Source of the DNA: Psychrobacillus sp032154225
GTDB taxonomy: Bacteria; Bacillota; Bacilli; Bacillales_A; Planococcaceae
Assembly: GCF_032154225.1 (NCBI RefSeq)
Contig: NZ_JALDYF010000001.1
Span: 1 to 64,000 of the forward strand
Length of the DNA: 64,000 nucleotides
Direction of reading: 5' to 3'
The notes under the pieces are model-generated. The model made no database searches. It saw only the letters and a list, made by a program, of their open reading frames with translations, and was not told the DNA's origin. Shown here piece by piece: positions 7,966 to 16,032 of this stretch; the first letter of the stretch is position 1; the number at the start of each line of letters is the position of its first letter. Made by a program: the position numbers and the translations under genes.

Positions 7966-8015
7966 CTTGGTCGGAATGTGCATTAATTTTAGTTATTTGC
8001 TACCATTCTGATCCA
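7966..8015. repeat. Prophage short repeat, copy 1 (about 45 bp)
   Basis: Contains CACATCTTGGTCGGAATG followed by a shared TTAA...TTA.TTGCT...CAT pattern. The same sequence recurs at 8589-8640. A shorter relative with ATGGTCGAACTG is at 7324. All three lie past the 3' end of small prophage genes. Confidence 0.45.
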
Positions 8016-8162
8016 AAGATGACTACTTACCATTCCTCCTTTTTCTGCACGTTTGTTGTCAATGTAACGAGTGCAAACATAAGAACTTTCATGAGAAAAT
8101 AAAACAGCATTTACATTTCTATCGTCATACACTTCGTACTTTACCTTTTGATTTACTGGCAT
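7989..8162 (-). CDS. Small hypothetical protein (57 aa)
   Basis: On the minus strand an ATG at 8160-8162, preceded by GAAGGGA at about 10 bp, opens a 57-codon frame starting MPVNQKVKYEVYDD. The product is soluble with mixed charge, has one Cys, and ends in LWIRMVANN. It reads well as protein and fills an otherwise empty 350-bp gap. No family recognised. Confidence 0.5.
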   Translation of the reverse strand: MPVNQKVKYEVYDDRNVNAVLFSHESSYVCTRYIDNKRAEKGGMVSSHLWIRMVANN

Positions 8163-8278
8163 TATTGTTAATCCCTTCTGCAGCTTATAGAATAATATCC
8201 AAAACTAGTATAAAATTTATGAAGCTTAATATTCTTAAAACCTAGTATCGTGTTGTGAAAGAAACGGAGGAAAAAATA

Positions 8279-8500
8279 ATGTTTTTTAAACCAAATTCAA
8301 AAATTAATGAAAAAAGTATTAATGTAGCATTTCAAAGTACATTTACATTTTGGGGATTTACCCTTCTTGTAAATGCACTCTTTGAAATGGCGCAAGATAA
8401 GCCGTTAATAAGTAATTCCTTTGTTATATTATTTGTGGGATTAGCGATATTCTTTTTAACTGAACAAATAGCTAATTATTTTTCAAAAAATAGGAATTAA
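8279..8500 (+). CDS. Small two-helix membrane protein (73 aa)
   Basis: The ATG at 8279 is selected because CGGAGG lies 7 bp upstream; the GTG frame 24 bp earlier lacks a site. The protein has two membrane helices (about residues 20-40 and 46-64) and a Lys/Asn-rich C-terminus. Not recognised. It is a typical prophage-borne accessory membrane protein. Confidence 0.6.
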   Translation: MFFKPNSKINEKSINVAFQSTFTFWGFTLLVNALFEMAQDKPLISNSFVILFVGLAIFFLTEQIANYFSKNRN

Positions 8501-8917
8501 TAGTTATCGAAATCCACATGTGAAATTGTGAGAATATCCAACTCTAATGTCCTTGATTGATATTCCTAGGCCTTTTTTGTTAATTCAATTCACATTTTGG
8601 TCGAAATGCGTTTTAAAATAATGTTAATTGCTCACATCTCATTGAATTAGTTTTCTTTAAATAATGCCAAACAGCTTTGCAAAATCTCTCATAACTAATA
8701 ATTAAATCGCTTATTTTCTGTCAGATATCTTTCCATCACAACCAAGCTCATATGTTGATTCGGTTTAAATACTCTATATCTTTTTTTAGTTTTTCTATTT
8801 CACTAGATTGATTGCGATAATCGACTTCTAATTTGCGATATTCCGCTTCATAAGTAATCAAATCATCGATAGCTTGTTTTTCCGCTTTATTCGCGATTTC
8901 AGCACGTTCGATGTATT
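8501..8917. other. Gap with decayed coding sequence on the minus strand
   Basis: The minus strand is open from about 8930 to 8758 and would encode a coiled-coil segment (KYIERAEIANKAEKQAIDDL and a heptad-rich continuation). It begins just after an in-frame TAG and has no start codon or ribosome site, so I read it as a gene fragment. It sits where the integrase N-terminal domain should be encoded on the plus strand. The 8589-8640 stretch holds the second copy of the short prophage repeat. Confidence 0.4.
8589..8640. repeat. Prophage short repeat, copy 2
   Basis: CACATTTTGGTCGAAATG with the same downstream TTAA...TTAATTGCT...ACAT pattern as the copy at 7966. Confidence 0.45.
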
Positions 8918-9994
8918 TTGATACATTTTCCTTTAGATTCCCCTAAACTCAGCTTAAATAGGTCAAAAGCTGCCCTACAAGCTCTTTTAGACGTGAAAGC
9001 TGCCACTTTAAGAGGAAATTCGAAACAAGTAGAATACGACCAATTAACTGTCGCTGAATGGTTAGACATTTGGTATGATATGAACAAAAAGAAATGGAAG
9101 GAAACTACGCGGGATCTTCGAAAAACATTAATCAGACTCCATTTAAAACCTGCAGTCGGGAGTTACAAGTTACAAGAATTAGACAAATTGACATATGAAC
9201 GAAATTTCATTAATAAGCTTGAAGGTAAGTTCAAATCAAGTTCTATCGGTCTCTGGCACAACATTTTTAAAATCGCTATTAATGCCGCAGTAGAAAATGA
9301 AATTCTACCCCGAAATCGCTTCAAAAAAGTAACATTTATATCAGATAATAATGAAGAAGTTATTAAGAATTTTCTAAACCCTGCTGAATTGGTTACGTTT
9401 TTAAACGATGCCAAAAAACACGAAAATATAACAAGCTATAGTTTTTTACTGACAATAGCCTATACCGGCGTTCGGTGCGGAGAAGCAATGGGACTCCAAT
9501 GGAAAAATATTGACTTCGAGAAAAAAACAATCAAAATTGAACGGACAAGAGATTGGTACGGTCCACGTGCTCCAAAAACTAAAAATTCTTACCGCACCAT
9601 TTTAGTTGATGAAACTGTAATAAATCAATTGATAACCTACAAAAAATGGTGCAAAAAGACTTTATTATCTTATGGAAGAAAATTAGAAGACGAAACATTT
9701 GTATTTATCTCAGATCATGGTGGGAATCCTCTTTCGAGTACAGCTCGGTTAATAAAAAGAATAATTGAAAGAACGGCTCTCCATAAAATAACATTACATG
9801 GTCTGCGACATACACATTGTACAATATTATTGAGTCGTGGATTAAATGTAAAAGTAATAGCAGAACGTTTGGGAAATACCCCTCAAATGATTTATGAAGT
9901 ATATGGACATGTACTAAAAGAATTAGAAGTAGAATCTGTTCTCTTGTTTAGTCAAAGCTTGCAAACGATTAGGGCTAATAATGGGGCTAACTAG
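8918..9994 (+). pseudogene. int: Tyrosine-recombinase phage integrase, N-terminally truncated
   Basis: The C-terminal catalytic part is complete. The first Arg is in YTGVRCGEAMGLQW (about residue 187), the HxxR box is HGLRHTHCTILLSRG, and the Tyr nucleophile is in EVYGHVLKELE. The SAM-like core-binding domain starts at about residue 45 (LTVAEWLDIWYDMNKK). What is missing is the N-terminal arm-binding domain of some 50 residues: the frame upstream starts at a TTG with no ribosome site and enters unrelated sequence. The gene marks the integrase end of the prophage remnant, immediately before host genes. It probably no longer excises the element. Confidence 0.75.
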
Positions 9995-10049
9995 TATGTT
10001 TGGTAGATTGAAAGCTAGATGAATCAAGGGTTTGTAGATTTTGCTTCCA

Positions 10050-10063
10050 GTTCGTGCTATAAT
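10050..10063 (+). promoter_or_regulatory. Extended -10 promoter for the ABC-F gene
   Basis: GTGCTATAAT is a TGn-TATAAT extended -10 about 35 bp before the ATG; the -35 is weak. The attachment-site border of the prophage probably lies between the integrase stop at 9994 and this promoter. Confidence 0.5.
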
Positions 10064-10094
10064 AAAAACATTGTGAATTTAGGAGGTACTAGTA

Positions 10095-11696
10095 ATGATT
10101 GCAGTAAGTAATGTAAGTCTTCGTTTTGGAGATCGCAAATTATTCGAAGACGTGAATATAAAATTCACTCCAGGCAACTGTTATGGTTTAATCGGTGCAA
10201 ATGGAGCTGGAAAGTCAACGTTTATCAAGATATTATCTGGGGAAATTGAGGCCCAAGAAGGTAATGTTATTATGAACCCTGATGAGCGTTTAGCTATTTT
10301 AAAACAAAATCACTTCGAATATGAAGAGTTCAATGTTTTAGAAACAGTAATGATGGGCCATAAACGCCTATATGAAGTTATGAATGAAAAAAATGCTATT
10401 TATATGAAAGAAGACTTTTCTGATGAGGACGGCATGCGTGCTGCTGAATTAGAAGGAGAATTCGCTGATTTAAATGGTTGGGAAGCAGAATCTGAAGCAG
10501 CTATCCTTTTACAAGGATTAGGTATTCCAGATAGCATGCACCAAAAGAAAATGGCTGAATTAACAGGTTCTGAAAAAGTAAAGGTTTTATTATCTCAAGC
10601 ATTATTCGGTAAACCAGATGTTCTTTTACTCGATGAGCCTACTAACCATTTAGACATTAAAGCAATTCAATGGCTAGAAGATTTCCTTATCAACTTTGAT
10701 AACACGGTTATAGTTGTATCCCATGACCGTCACTTCTTGAACAAAGTTTGTACACATATTGCAGACTTAGACTTCAGCAAAATTCAAGTGTATGTTGGGA
10801 ACTATGACTTCTGGTATGAATCAAGCCAACTTGCATCAAAACTGGCTTCTGACCAAAACAGTAAAAAAGAAGAAAAAATTAAAGAACTTCAAGCGTTTAT
10901 TGCTCGATTTAGTGCGAATGCATCTAAATCAAAACAAGCAACTTCTCGTAAAAAAATGTTAGACAAAATAGAACTAGATGATATTAGACCATCTTCACGT
11001 AAATACCCATATGTAAACTTCTCCATGAAACGTGAAATCGGTAATGATATTTTACAAGTTCAAGATTTAGGCTATACATTTGAAGGAGAAAGACTTCTTG
11101 AAAAAGTGAACTTTACATTAAATAAAGACGATAAAATCATCTTACTTGGTGACGAGTTAGCAAAATCAGCTTTACTTCGTGCTTTGGCAGAAGAGGAAGA
11201 AACACAAGAAGGATCTGTTCGTTGGGGTGTAACAACTACACGTGCATACTTCCCTCTTGATAACGCTAAGTATTTTGAAGGAGACGAAGCCTCTCTTGTA
11301 GACTGGTTACGTCAATATTCACCAGACGACGAAAGCGAAACTTTCTTACGTGGATTCTTAGGACGTATGTTGTTCTCTGGAGAAGAAGTGAAGAAAAAGC
11401 CATCTGTACTTTCCGGTGGAGAAAAAGTTCGTTGTATGCTTTCTAAAATGATGCTTTCTGAGTCGAATGTTCTGTTACTAGATGAACCTACAAACCATTT
11501 AGACTTAGAGTCAATTCAAGCATTAAATAATGGCTTAACTGTATTTAAAGGTGCAATGATCTTTACATCTCATGACCATCAGTTCATTCAAACGATTGCA
11601 AACCGTGTAATTGAAATTCAAGAAGACGGATCTATTTTAGATAAGCAATTAACTTATGATGAGTATTTAGAGTGGAAAGACCAACTACAAAAGTAA
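10095..11696 (+). CDS. ykpA: ABC-F family ATP-binding protein (YkpA/YbiT type)
   Basis: A soluble tandem-ABC protein of 533 residues with no membrane segments. The first nucleotide domain has Walker A GANGAGKST (about residues 34-42), signature LTGSEKVKVLLSQ (normally LTGGEKV) and Walker B VLLLDEPTNHLD. A charged linker (about 245-300) joins the second domain, with signature LSGGEKVRCML and Walker B VLLLDEPTNHLD. The second Walker A is degenerate (LLGDELAKSALLRAL in place of GxxGxGKST), as in other YkpA-like proteins where this site is also altered. ABC-F proteins act on ribosomes; this subgroup is not the antibiotic-resistance type. AGGAGG lies at optimal distance. Confidence 0.9.
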   Translation: MIAVSNVSLRFGDRKLFEDVNIKFTPGNCYGLIGANGAGKSTFIKILSGEIEAQEGNVIMNPDERLAILKQNHFEYEEFNVLETVMMGHKRLYEVMNEKNAIYMKEDFSDEDGMRAAELEGEFADLNGWEAESEAAILLQGLGIPDSMHQKKMAELTGSEKVKVLLSQALFGKPDVLLLDEPTNHLDIKAIQWLEDFLINFDNTVIVVSHDRHFLNKVCTHIADLDFSKIQVYVGNYDFWYESSQLASKLASDQNSKKEEKIKELQAFIARFSANASKSKQATSRKKMLDKIELDDIRPSSRKYPYVNFSMKREIGNDILQVQDLGYTFEGERLLEKVNFTLNKDDKIILLGDELAKSALLRALAEEEETQEGSVRWGVTTTRAYFPLDNAKYFEGDEASLVDWLRQYSPDDESETFLRGFLGRMLFSGEEVKKKPSVLSGGEKVRCMLSKMMLSESNVLLLDEPTNHLDLESIQALNNGLTVFKGAMIFTSHDHQFIQTIANRVIEIQEDGSILDKQLTYDEYLEWKDQLQK

Positions 11697-11702
11697 GCAT
11701 TC

Positions 11703-11741
11703 GAAAAGCGTGAAGGATTAATTCCCTCACGCTTTTTTTGA
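11703..11741 (+). terminator. Terminator between the ABC-F and DUF1232 genes
   Basis: AAGCGTGA with TCACGCTT around an AT-rich loop, followed by TTTTTT. Its symmetry lets it serve the convergent gene as well. Confidence 0.8.
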
Positions 11742-12215
11742 TGTTTTGATAAAACGACCAAGCATCGATCGTGCTGGAAGCTTCCCTAAAAACGTATGAC
11801 TTGTTTCTGAGATTTTTTGTAAAGCCGTTAATAAATTTACATCCCCTGCCCAATGCTTTTCAATAATTTCAGGTGAAAATTTATTTAAAAGCATATTTAC
11901 AACAAAAGTCGCCACAATAATATCATCTATAAAACCACCTGGACCGATCAGTCCTTCTGGCATTACGTCTATTGGCGATATAAAATACAATATTCCGCTA
12001 CCGATTAACGTTTTGCTTTTCGCATCAATTCGATTATCTAATAACGCTTTTACAAGCAGATGAAATAAATCAGGTGCAAATAATAAGTAAGGAGCAAATT
12101 TGCTTCCTTTTCCTGATTTTGATGCCAAATAGTCTACCATTTTCGTGCGTAAACTTATGTAAAAATCACGCTGAATTTCATAAGGTGGTAACTCTTTTTT
12201 TAACTCCACATCCAT
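11727..12215 (-). CDS. DUF1232 (YkvA-like) membrane protein
   Basis: The start at 12213-12215 follows GAGGGGAGA. The 162-residue protein has the DUF1232 core LIGSGILYFISPIDVMPEGL (residues about 77-96) and a following hydrophobic segment GGFIDDIIVATFVVNMLLNK. The motif SPIDxxPE at a membrane edge defines the family. Members are small membrane-associated proteins of unknown biochemical role. The gene converges on the ABC-F gene and shares its terminator. Confidence 0.8.
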   Translation of the reverse strand: MDVELKKELPPYEIQRDFYISLRTKMVDYLASKSGKGSKFAPYLLFAPDLFHLLVKALLDNRIDAKSKTLIGSGILYFISPIDVMPEGLIGPGGFIDDIIVATFVVNMLLNKFSPEIIEKHWAGDVNLLTALQKISETSHTFLGKLPARSMLGRFIKTSKKA

Positions 12216-12308
12216 GGAAATCTCCCCTCTCTTTTTTTCACTATACCAAAAATGAAACATAAAAACATCTTACACGACTAATCTATATATAGTGAGGAGG
12301 AGAATCGA

Positions 12309-12953
12309 ATGCAAAAATTAGTCTTATTGTTAATTCCTATTCTTATTCTTTTTGCGTGCACAAATGAACAACCTATTAGCAACGACGCTGCATCTAACAA
12401 AGATGAACCAACTGTTTCAGAAGGACTTCCACTAGAAAAAGCTAATGATTTAAGACAATTTTTTATGGCAGATCAAGCATCAGCCAATTTTATAGGTGAA
12501 GGTAATGAATATGCATCTTATACGTTAAAAACAGTTCATTTGTCTGATAATTATGTCGTAACATATGAAAATAATGGTGGTACTGTTTTACAAAGAATAT
12601 ATAAAATAACCGATGAAAAAGTTAGTATACTAGCGGAAAACGAAGAAGCATACGACGAAAAAACGCCTACTTTAGAAGAACTAAATACGATGCAAGAGAA
12701 AAAGATTTATCTCGTAGCACCTTTAACTGTCGGTAGTGAGTTTGGTGGCTGGAAAGTAACTTCTACAACTGAAACAATAAAAACAAATGTCCAAACATTT
12801 ACAGATGTCATCGTCATTGAAAAAATCGATGAACAAAATACAATCGTCCGGAAATATTTTGCGAAAGACTTTGGAGAGATAAAAAGGGAATTTATCATGA
12901 ATATCGAAGGAGAAGAAACAATTATTTCTTCTACCATTGATCAAATTTCATAA
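12309..12953 (+). CDS. Lipoprotein of unknown function (214 aa)
   Basis: AGGAGGAG precedes the ATG by 6 bp. The protein has a lipoprotein signal peptide with lipobox LFAC (Cys17) and a Ser/Asn/Asp-rich linker. A beta-rich domain follows (about residues 45-214), with repeated hydrophobic-threonine strands such as VQTFTDVIVIEKID and TIVRKYFAKDFGEIKREF. It would be anchored to the outer face of the membrane. I do not recognise a named family. Confidence 0.75.
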   Translation: MQKLVLLLIPILILFACTNEQPISNDAASNKDEPTVSEGLPLEKANDLRQFFMADQASANFIGEGNEYASYTLKTVHLSDNYVVTYENNGGTVLQRIYKITDEKVSILAENEEAYDEKTPTLEELNTMQEKKIYLVAPLTVGSEFGGWKVTSTTETIKTNVQTFTDVIVIEKIDEQNTIVRKYFAKDFGEIKREFIMNIEGEETIISSTIDQIS

Positions 12954-12956
12954 AGA

Positions 12957-12990
12957 AAAAAGGCTCTTCCGCTGTGGAAAGCCTTTTGGT
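12957..12990. terminator. Bidirectional terminator
   Basis: AAAAGGCT-TTCC and GGAA-GCCTTTT pair across GCTGT. It lies between the convergent lipoprotein and cold-shock genes with A-run and T-run on either side. Confidence 0.85.
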
Positions 12991-12993
12991 TAC

Positions 12994-13194
12994 TTATAGT
13001 TTCGTTACATTTGCAGCCTGAGGCCCACGGTTTCCATCGACAACTTCAAACTCTACTTTTTGTCCTTCTTCAAGTGACTTGAAGCCTTCACCTAGAATAG
13101 CAGAGAAATGTACGAATACATCGTTTTCTCCATCTACTTCTAAAAATCCAAATCCTTTTTCAGCATTGAACCATTTCACAGTACCTTGTTTCAT
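12994..13194 (-). CDS. csp: Cold-shock protein (CspA/CspB/CspD family)
   Basis: The 66-residue single cold-shock domain starts MKQGTVKWFNAEKGFGFLEV and has both RNA-binding motifs: KGFGFLEV (RNP1) and DVFVHFSAI (RNP2). It ends with GPQAANVTKL. I take the second of two adjacent ATGs (13192-13194), which is 8 bp after GGAGG. Csp proteins bind single-stranded RNA and melt structure at low temperature. The mRNA leader is long (about 130 nt) and contains an inverted repeat, as in other cold-shock genes with leader-dependent control. Confidence 0.93.
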   Translation of the reverse strand: MKQGTVKWFNAEKGFGFLEVDGENDVFVHFSAILGEGFKSLEEGQKVEFEVVDGNRGPQAANVTKL

Positions 13195-13237
13195 CATTCC
13201 TACCTCCAAAAAATTAGTCAATATGTGAAAATAAAAA

Positions 13238-13293
13238 TTCACATATTCCATGCAGTACCGACATCACATCGATTACTACATAGAATATGTGAA
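13238..13293 (-). promoter_or_regulatory. Structured cold-shock leader (inverted repeat)
   Basis: TTCACATATTC at 13238-13248 and GAATATGTGAA at 13283-13293 are exact complements and would fold in the csp leader RNA. This may be a temperature-responsive element. Confidence 0.55.
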
Positions 13294-13330
13294 TAATTAA
13301 TGCGGCTTTTCACATTAAATTGTTAAATAA

Positions 13331-13358
13331 ATTATATCAGCTTCATAAATATAGTCAA
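13331..13358 (-). promoter_or_regulatory. SigA promoter of csp
   Basis: On the minus strand TTGACT (13353-13358) is separated by 16 bp from TATAAT (13331-13336). Transcription would start near 13324, giving a leader of about 130 nt. Confidence 0.75.
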
Positions 13359-13385
13359 CCAACATTTAGATAATTCAAAATTATC

Positions 13386-13661
13386 TTATATAACATTCCA
13401 TATTAACCCATGATATATTTGCAAATCTTCATCACAAGAATCGCAAAAGCATTGTTCTTTTATTGACCAAAAAGCCCAGTATTTATCGTCCTTAGCCTTC
13501 TCCTTTGGAAATTTTTCTCGAAATTCGGCTAACATTTTATGCAAATGAATGAGTGCATCTTCTTCATTCTCAAATGTAAATTTCTCTTTAATATACTCTT
13601 CCCAACCTTCGAACGCCCACCACGGTTCATAATCCGCTTTCATATAAATAATTTCATACAT
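13386..13661 (-). CDS. DUF1033 family protein
   Basis: A 91-residue soluble protein beginning MYEIIYMKADYEPWWAFEGW, which is the hallmark of DUF1033. It is rich in Trp and acidic residues and contains the Cys pair FCDSC near the C-terminus. The family is restricted to Bacillota and has no known function. The ribosome site (GGGGCG) is modest. It is divergently arranged with respect to the acylphosphatase gene. Confidence 0.8.
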   Translation of the reverse strand: MYEIIYMKADYEPWWAFEGWEEYIKEKFTFENEEDALIHLHKMLAEFREKFPKEKAKDDKYWAFWSIKEQCFCDSCDEDLQIYHGLIWNVI

Positions 13662-13819
13662 AATTATCGCCCCAAATACTTTTAGTTACCTCATATTGTA
13701 CTTCGATAACAAAAAATGTCTACTCAAAAGGCTTCCCTAGCGTATTTAATTTGAAAAAAAAGAAATTATCAGTTAAGTTATAACTAAGACAATTCAACGG
13801 TAAAGGGGAGATGTTTTCG

Positions 13820-14101
13820 ATGAAAAAGCGAGCGTATATTGAAATGCACGGAGATGTTGATGGAGTTGGTTTCCGTTTTTTAGTCAAACAAAAAGCACAA
13901 TCTCTTGGGCTAAAAGGATTTTGTAAACAAAATGAGGACAAAGAAATAATTATTGATATTGAAGGCGATAGTGGTAGTTTAGAAGAGTTTTTGACATACA
14001 TTCAAAAAGGTGTCTCCCCTATGACACATGAAAACTCGTTTGCTATCGAACTAATAGATGAATTAGTCGGCTACACAACGATGGAAACGGATATTATTTA
14101 A
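13820..14101 (+). CDS. acyP: Acylphosphatase-like protein
   Basis: I use the second ATG (13820), 8-9 bp after GGGGAG; the first ATG abuts the ribosome site. The 93-residue protein has the acylphosphatase fold with the phosphate cradle GDVDGVGFRF, whose Arg binds the acyl phosphate. The enzyme hydrolyses carboxyl-phosphate bonds. The second catalytic residue, an Asn normally in a GxVRN context, is not in its usual place: the sequence reads GFCKQNEDKE, with Gln at the expected site and Asn one residue later. Activity may be reduced or lost. Confidence 0.8.
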   Translation: MKKRAYIEMHGDVDGVGFRFLVKQKAQSLGLKGFCKQNEDKEIIIDIEGDSGSLEEFLTYIQKGVSPMTHENSFAIELIDELVGYTTMETDII

Positions 14102-14168
14102 GCTTTTTTGAAACCTTCTTCTCTCCTATTCGTATAATGTATTGTAGATAGTAAGGAGGTAACCGATT

Positions 14169-14846
14169 ATGACTGAAGTTGGACAATCAATCATTCGACA
14201 TTTTATAAATATCCCAATTATGATTTCTTCCTGGTTTATCTTCTTTTTCCCAGTTGAAAGTGGATTTTTAATAAGCTCAGCAGTAGCTTTAGGTGTATAT
14301 GTCGTTTCAAATTTTTCGATAAAAAAATTACAACGGCGAAGTATTATGAAAAAACATCAATTGACTCTTAGTGAGTATTTCCATATACAAAAGCAATTAA
14401 AAGAAGCGAATAAAAAAATTCAAGCACTTAATAGTCATTATTTAAAAGTAAGATCCATTAGCTCTTTCAAACAACTTTTCGAAATGACTAGACTTGCAAA
14501 ACGCATCATTTCATTAGTAAAAACAAATCCACGTAAATTTTACCAAGCAGAGAGGTTTTTCTATGCACATTTAGATTCTGCTGTTGAACTTACAACGAAA
14601 TATACTTTTCTCGTGTCACAACCAGTTAAAGATATAGAAATGAAAATTGCGCTACAAGATACACGAGATACACTGCAATCAATCAGTGCCGTAATGGAAG
14701 ACGACTTAAAAGACGTTTTATCAGCAGACATTGAGCATCTAAAAATGGAATTAGATTTTGCAAAATTATCTGTGGGCACCAAAGAAAATCCCTTATATTT
14801 AAAAGGAGAATCAGAACATGAGCGAAAATTCAGCAAACACAAGTAA
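14169..14846 (+). CDS. xpaC: XpaC-like protein (5-bromo-4-chloroindolyl phosphate hydrolysis family)
   Basis: A 225-residue protein with two membrane helices near the N-terminus (about residues 14-30 and 34-50), then a long cytoplasmic helical domain (SEYFHIQKQLKEANKKIQAL). AAGGAGG precedes the ATG by 9 bp. The stop overlaps the start of telA by 29 bp, so the two are co-translated. The xpaC-telA (yaaN) pairing is conserved in Bacillus. XpaC was named for X-phosphate hydrolysis, but its true role is unclear. Confidence 0.85.
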   Translation: MTEVGQSIIRHFINIPIMISSWFIFFFPVESGFLISSAVALGVYVVSNFSIKKLQRRSIMKKHQLTLSEYFHIQKQLKEANKKIQALNSHYLKVRSISSFKQLFEMTRLAKRIISLVKTNPRKFYQAERFFYAHLDSAVELTTKYTFLVSQPVKDIEMKIALQDTRDTLQSISAVMEDDLKDVLSADIEHLKMELDFAKLSVGTKENPLYLKGESEHERKFSKHK

Positions 14847-16011
14847 TAACCTACTAATGGATGATTTACTAGCAAATCCATTTGATATAAGCACGCAAAA
14901 AGAGCAGTCACCTGCACCAACGAATTCCGATCCACTACCTACAAAGCTAATTGATCGATTATCGGAGGAAGAAAAACTAAAAGCTCATCAACTCGCAGAT
15001 CAAATACCTGCTGGTAACTATGAAGCCATTTTGACTTATGGCGCAAATGCTCAAACTGAACTATCTAGATTTTCTCATCAAATGCTCGACCATGTTCAAA
15101 AAAAGGACATTGGCCCCGTTGGAGATATTTTAAGTGATCTTATGAGTAAACTATCCGAGATGAATCCCGACGACTTATCTGCTCAGAAACAAACGGGTAT
15201 AAAAAAATTATTCAATCGAGTAAACCGCTCTGTGCAAGAAATGATGACAAAATATCAAAAACTAAGCACACAAGTCGATCGAATCGGCATTCAATTAGAA
15301 CATTCTAAGCGCGGACTCATAGAAGATGTTCAAAGCTTGGATAAATTATATGAGCAAAATAAAGCATATTTTCAAGCACTAAACATTTATATTGCCGCTG
15401 CCGAGCTTAAAAAAGAAGAAATTATTAATGTAACGATTCCAGAACTTCGCAAAATAGCAGAAGCTTCGAACGATCAAATGGCTTTTCAAGAAGTAAATGA
15501 TATGGCGCAATTCTTAGATCGTTTAGAAAAGCGTACATATGATTTACAACTATCGCGTCAAATTACGATTCAAACGGCACCACAAATTCGAATGATTCAA
15601 CAAACAAATCAAACACTTGCTGAAAAAATTCAAGCATCTATTATGACTTCCATTCCACTTTGGAAAAATCAAATAGCAATTGCACTTACTTTAAATCGTC
15701 AGCAAAAAGCAGTTGAAGCACAAAAACAAGTAACCAAGACAACGAATGACTTATTACTAAGAAATTCAGAAATGCTAAAAGTGAACAGCATTGAAACGGC
15801 GAAAGAAAATGAGCGTGGCATTATAGAAATTGATACATTGAAGAAAACACAAGAAAACCTACTTCAAACGATCGAAGAAACTCTTCAGATTCAAGCAGAT
15901 GGTCGAGTAAAACGAAGAGCAGCAGAAATTGAAATTGGCCGTATGGAAGAAGAATTAAAACAACGTCTTCTATTAATAGCGGACAAATCACAAAAACGAC
16001 CTTCTCAATAA
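14818..16011 (+). CDS. telA: TelA/YaaN toxic-anion-resistance family protein
   Basis: The 397-residue soluble helical protein is typical of TelA (PF05816): a variable acidic N-terminus, then a continuous helical body from about residue 45, with sections such as IGIQLEHSKRGLIEDVQSLD and RQITIQTAPQIRMIQQTNQT. TelA proteins are linked to tellurite and cell-envelope stress tolerance. Overlap with xpaC indicates a two-gene operon. It converges on a MoxR/VWA pair, a neighbourhood often seen with tellurite-resistance-type stress proteins. Confidence 0.9.
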   Translation: MSENSANTSNNLLMDDLLANPFDISTQKEQSPAPTNSDPLPTKLIDRLSEEEKLKAHQLADQIPAGNYEAILTYGANAQTELSRFSHQMLDHVQKKDIGPVGDILSDLMSKLSEMNPDDLSAQKQTGIKKLFNRVNRSVQEMMTKYQKLSTQVDRIGIQLEHSKRGLIEDVQSLDKLYEQNKAYFQALNIYIAAAELKKEEIINVTIPELRKIAEASNDQMAFQEVNDMAQFLDRLEKRTYDLQLSRQITIQTAPQIRMIQQTNQTLAEKIQASIMTSIPLWKNQIAIALTLNRQQKAVEAQKQVTKTTNDLLLRNSEMLKVNSIETAKENERGIIEIDTLKKTQENLLQTIEETLQIQADGRVKRRAAEIEIGRMEEELKQRLLLIADKSQKRPSQ

Positions 16012-16032
16012 AAGAAGGTCGTTTTTCTTACA
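16003..16032. terminator. Bidirectional terminator between telA and yojO
   Basis: AACGACCTTCT and AGAAGGTCGTT pair around a short loop with flanking A and T runs. The stem includes the last codons of telA and reaches the stop of yojO. Confidence 0.85.
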
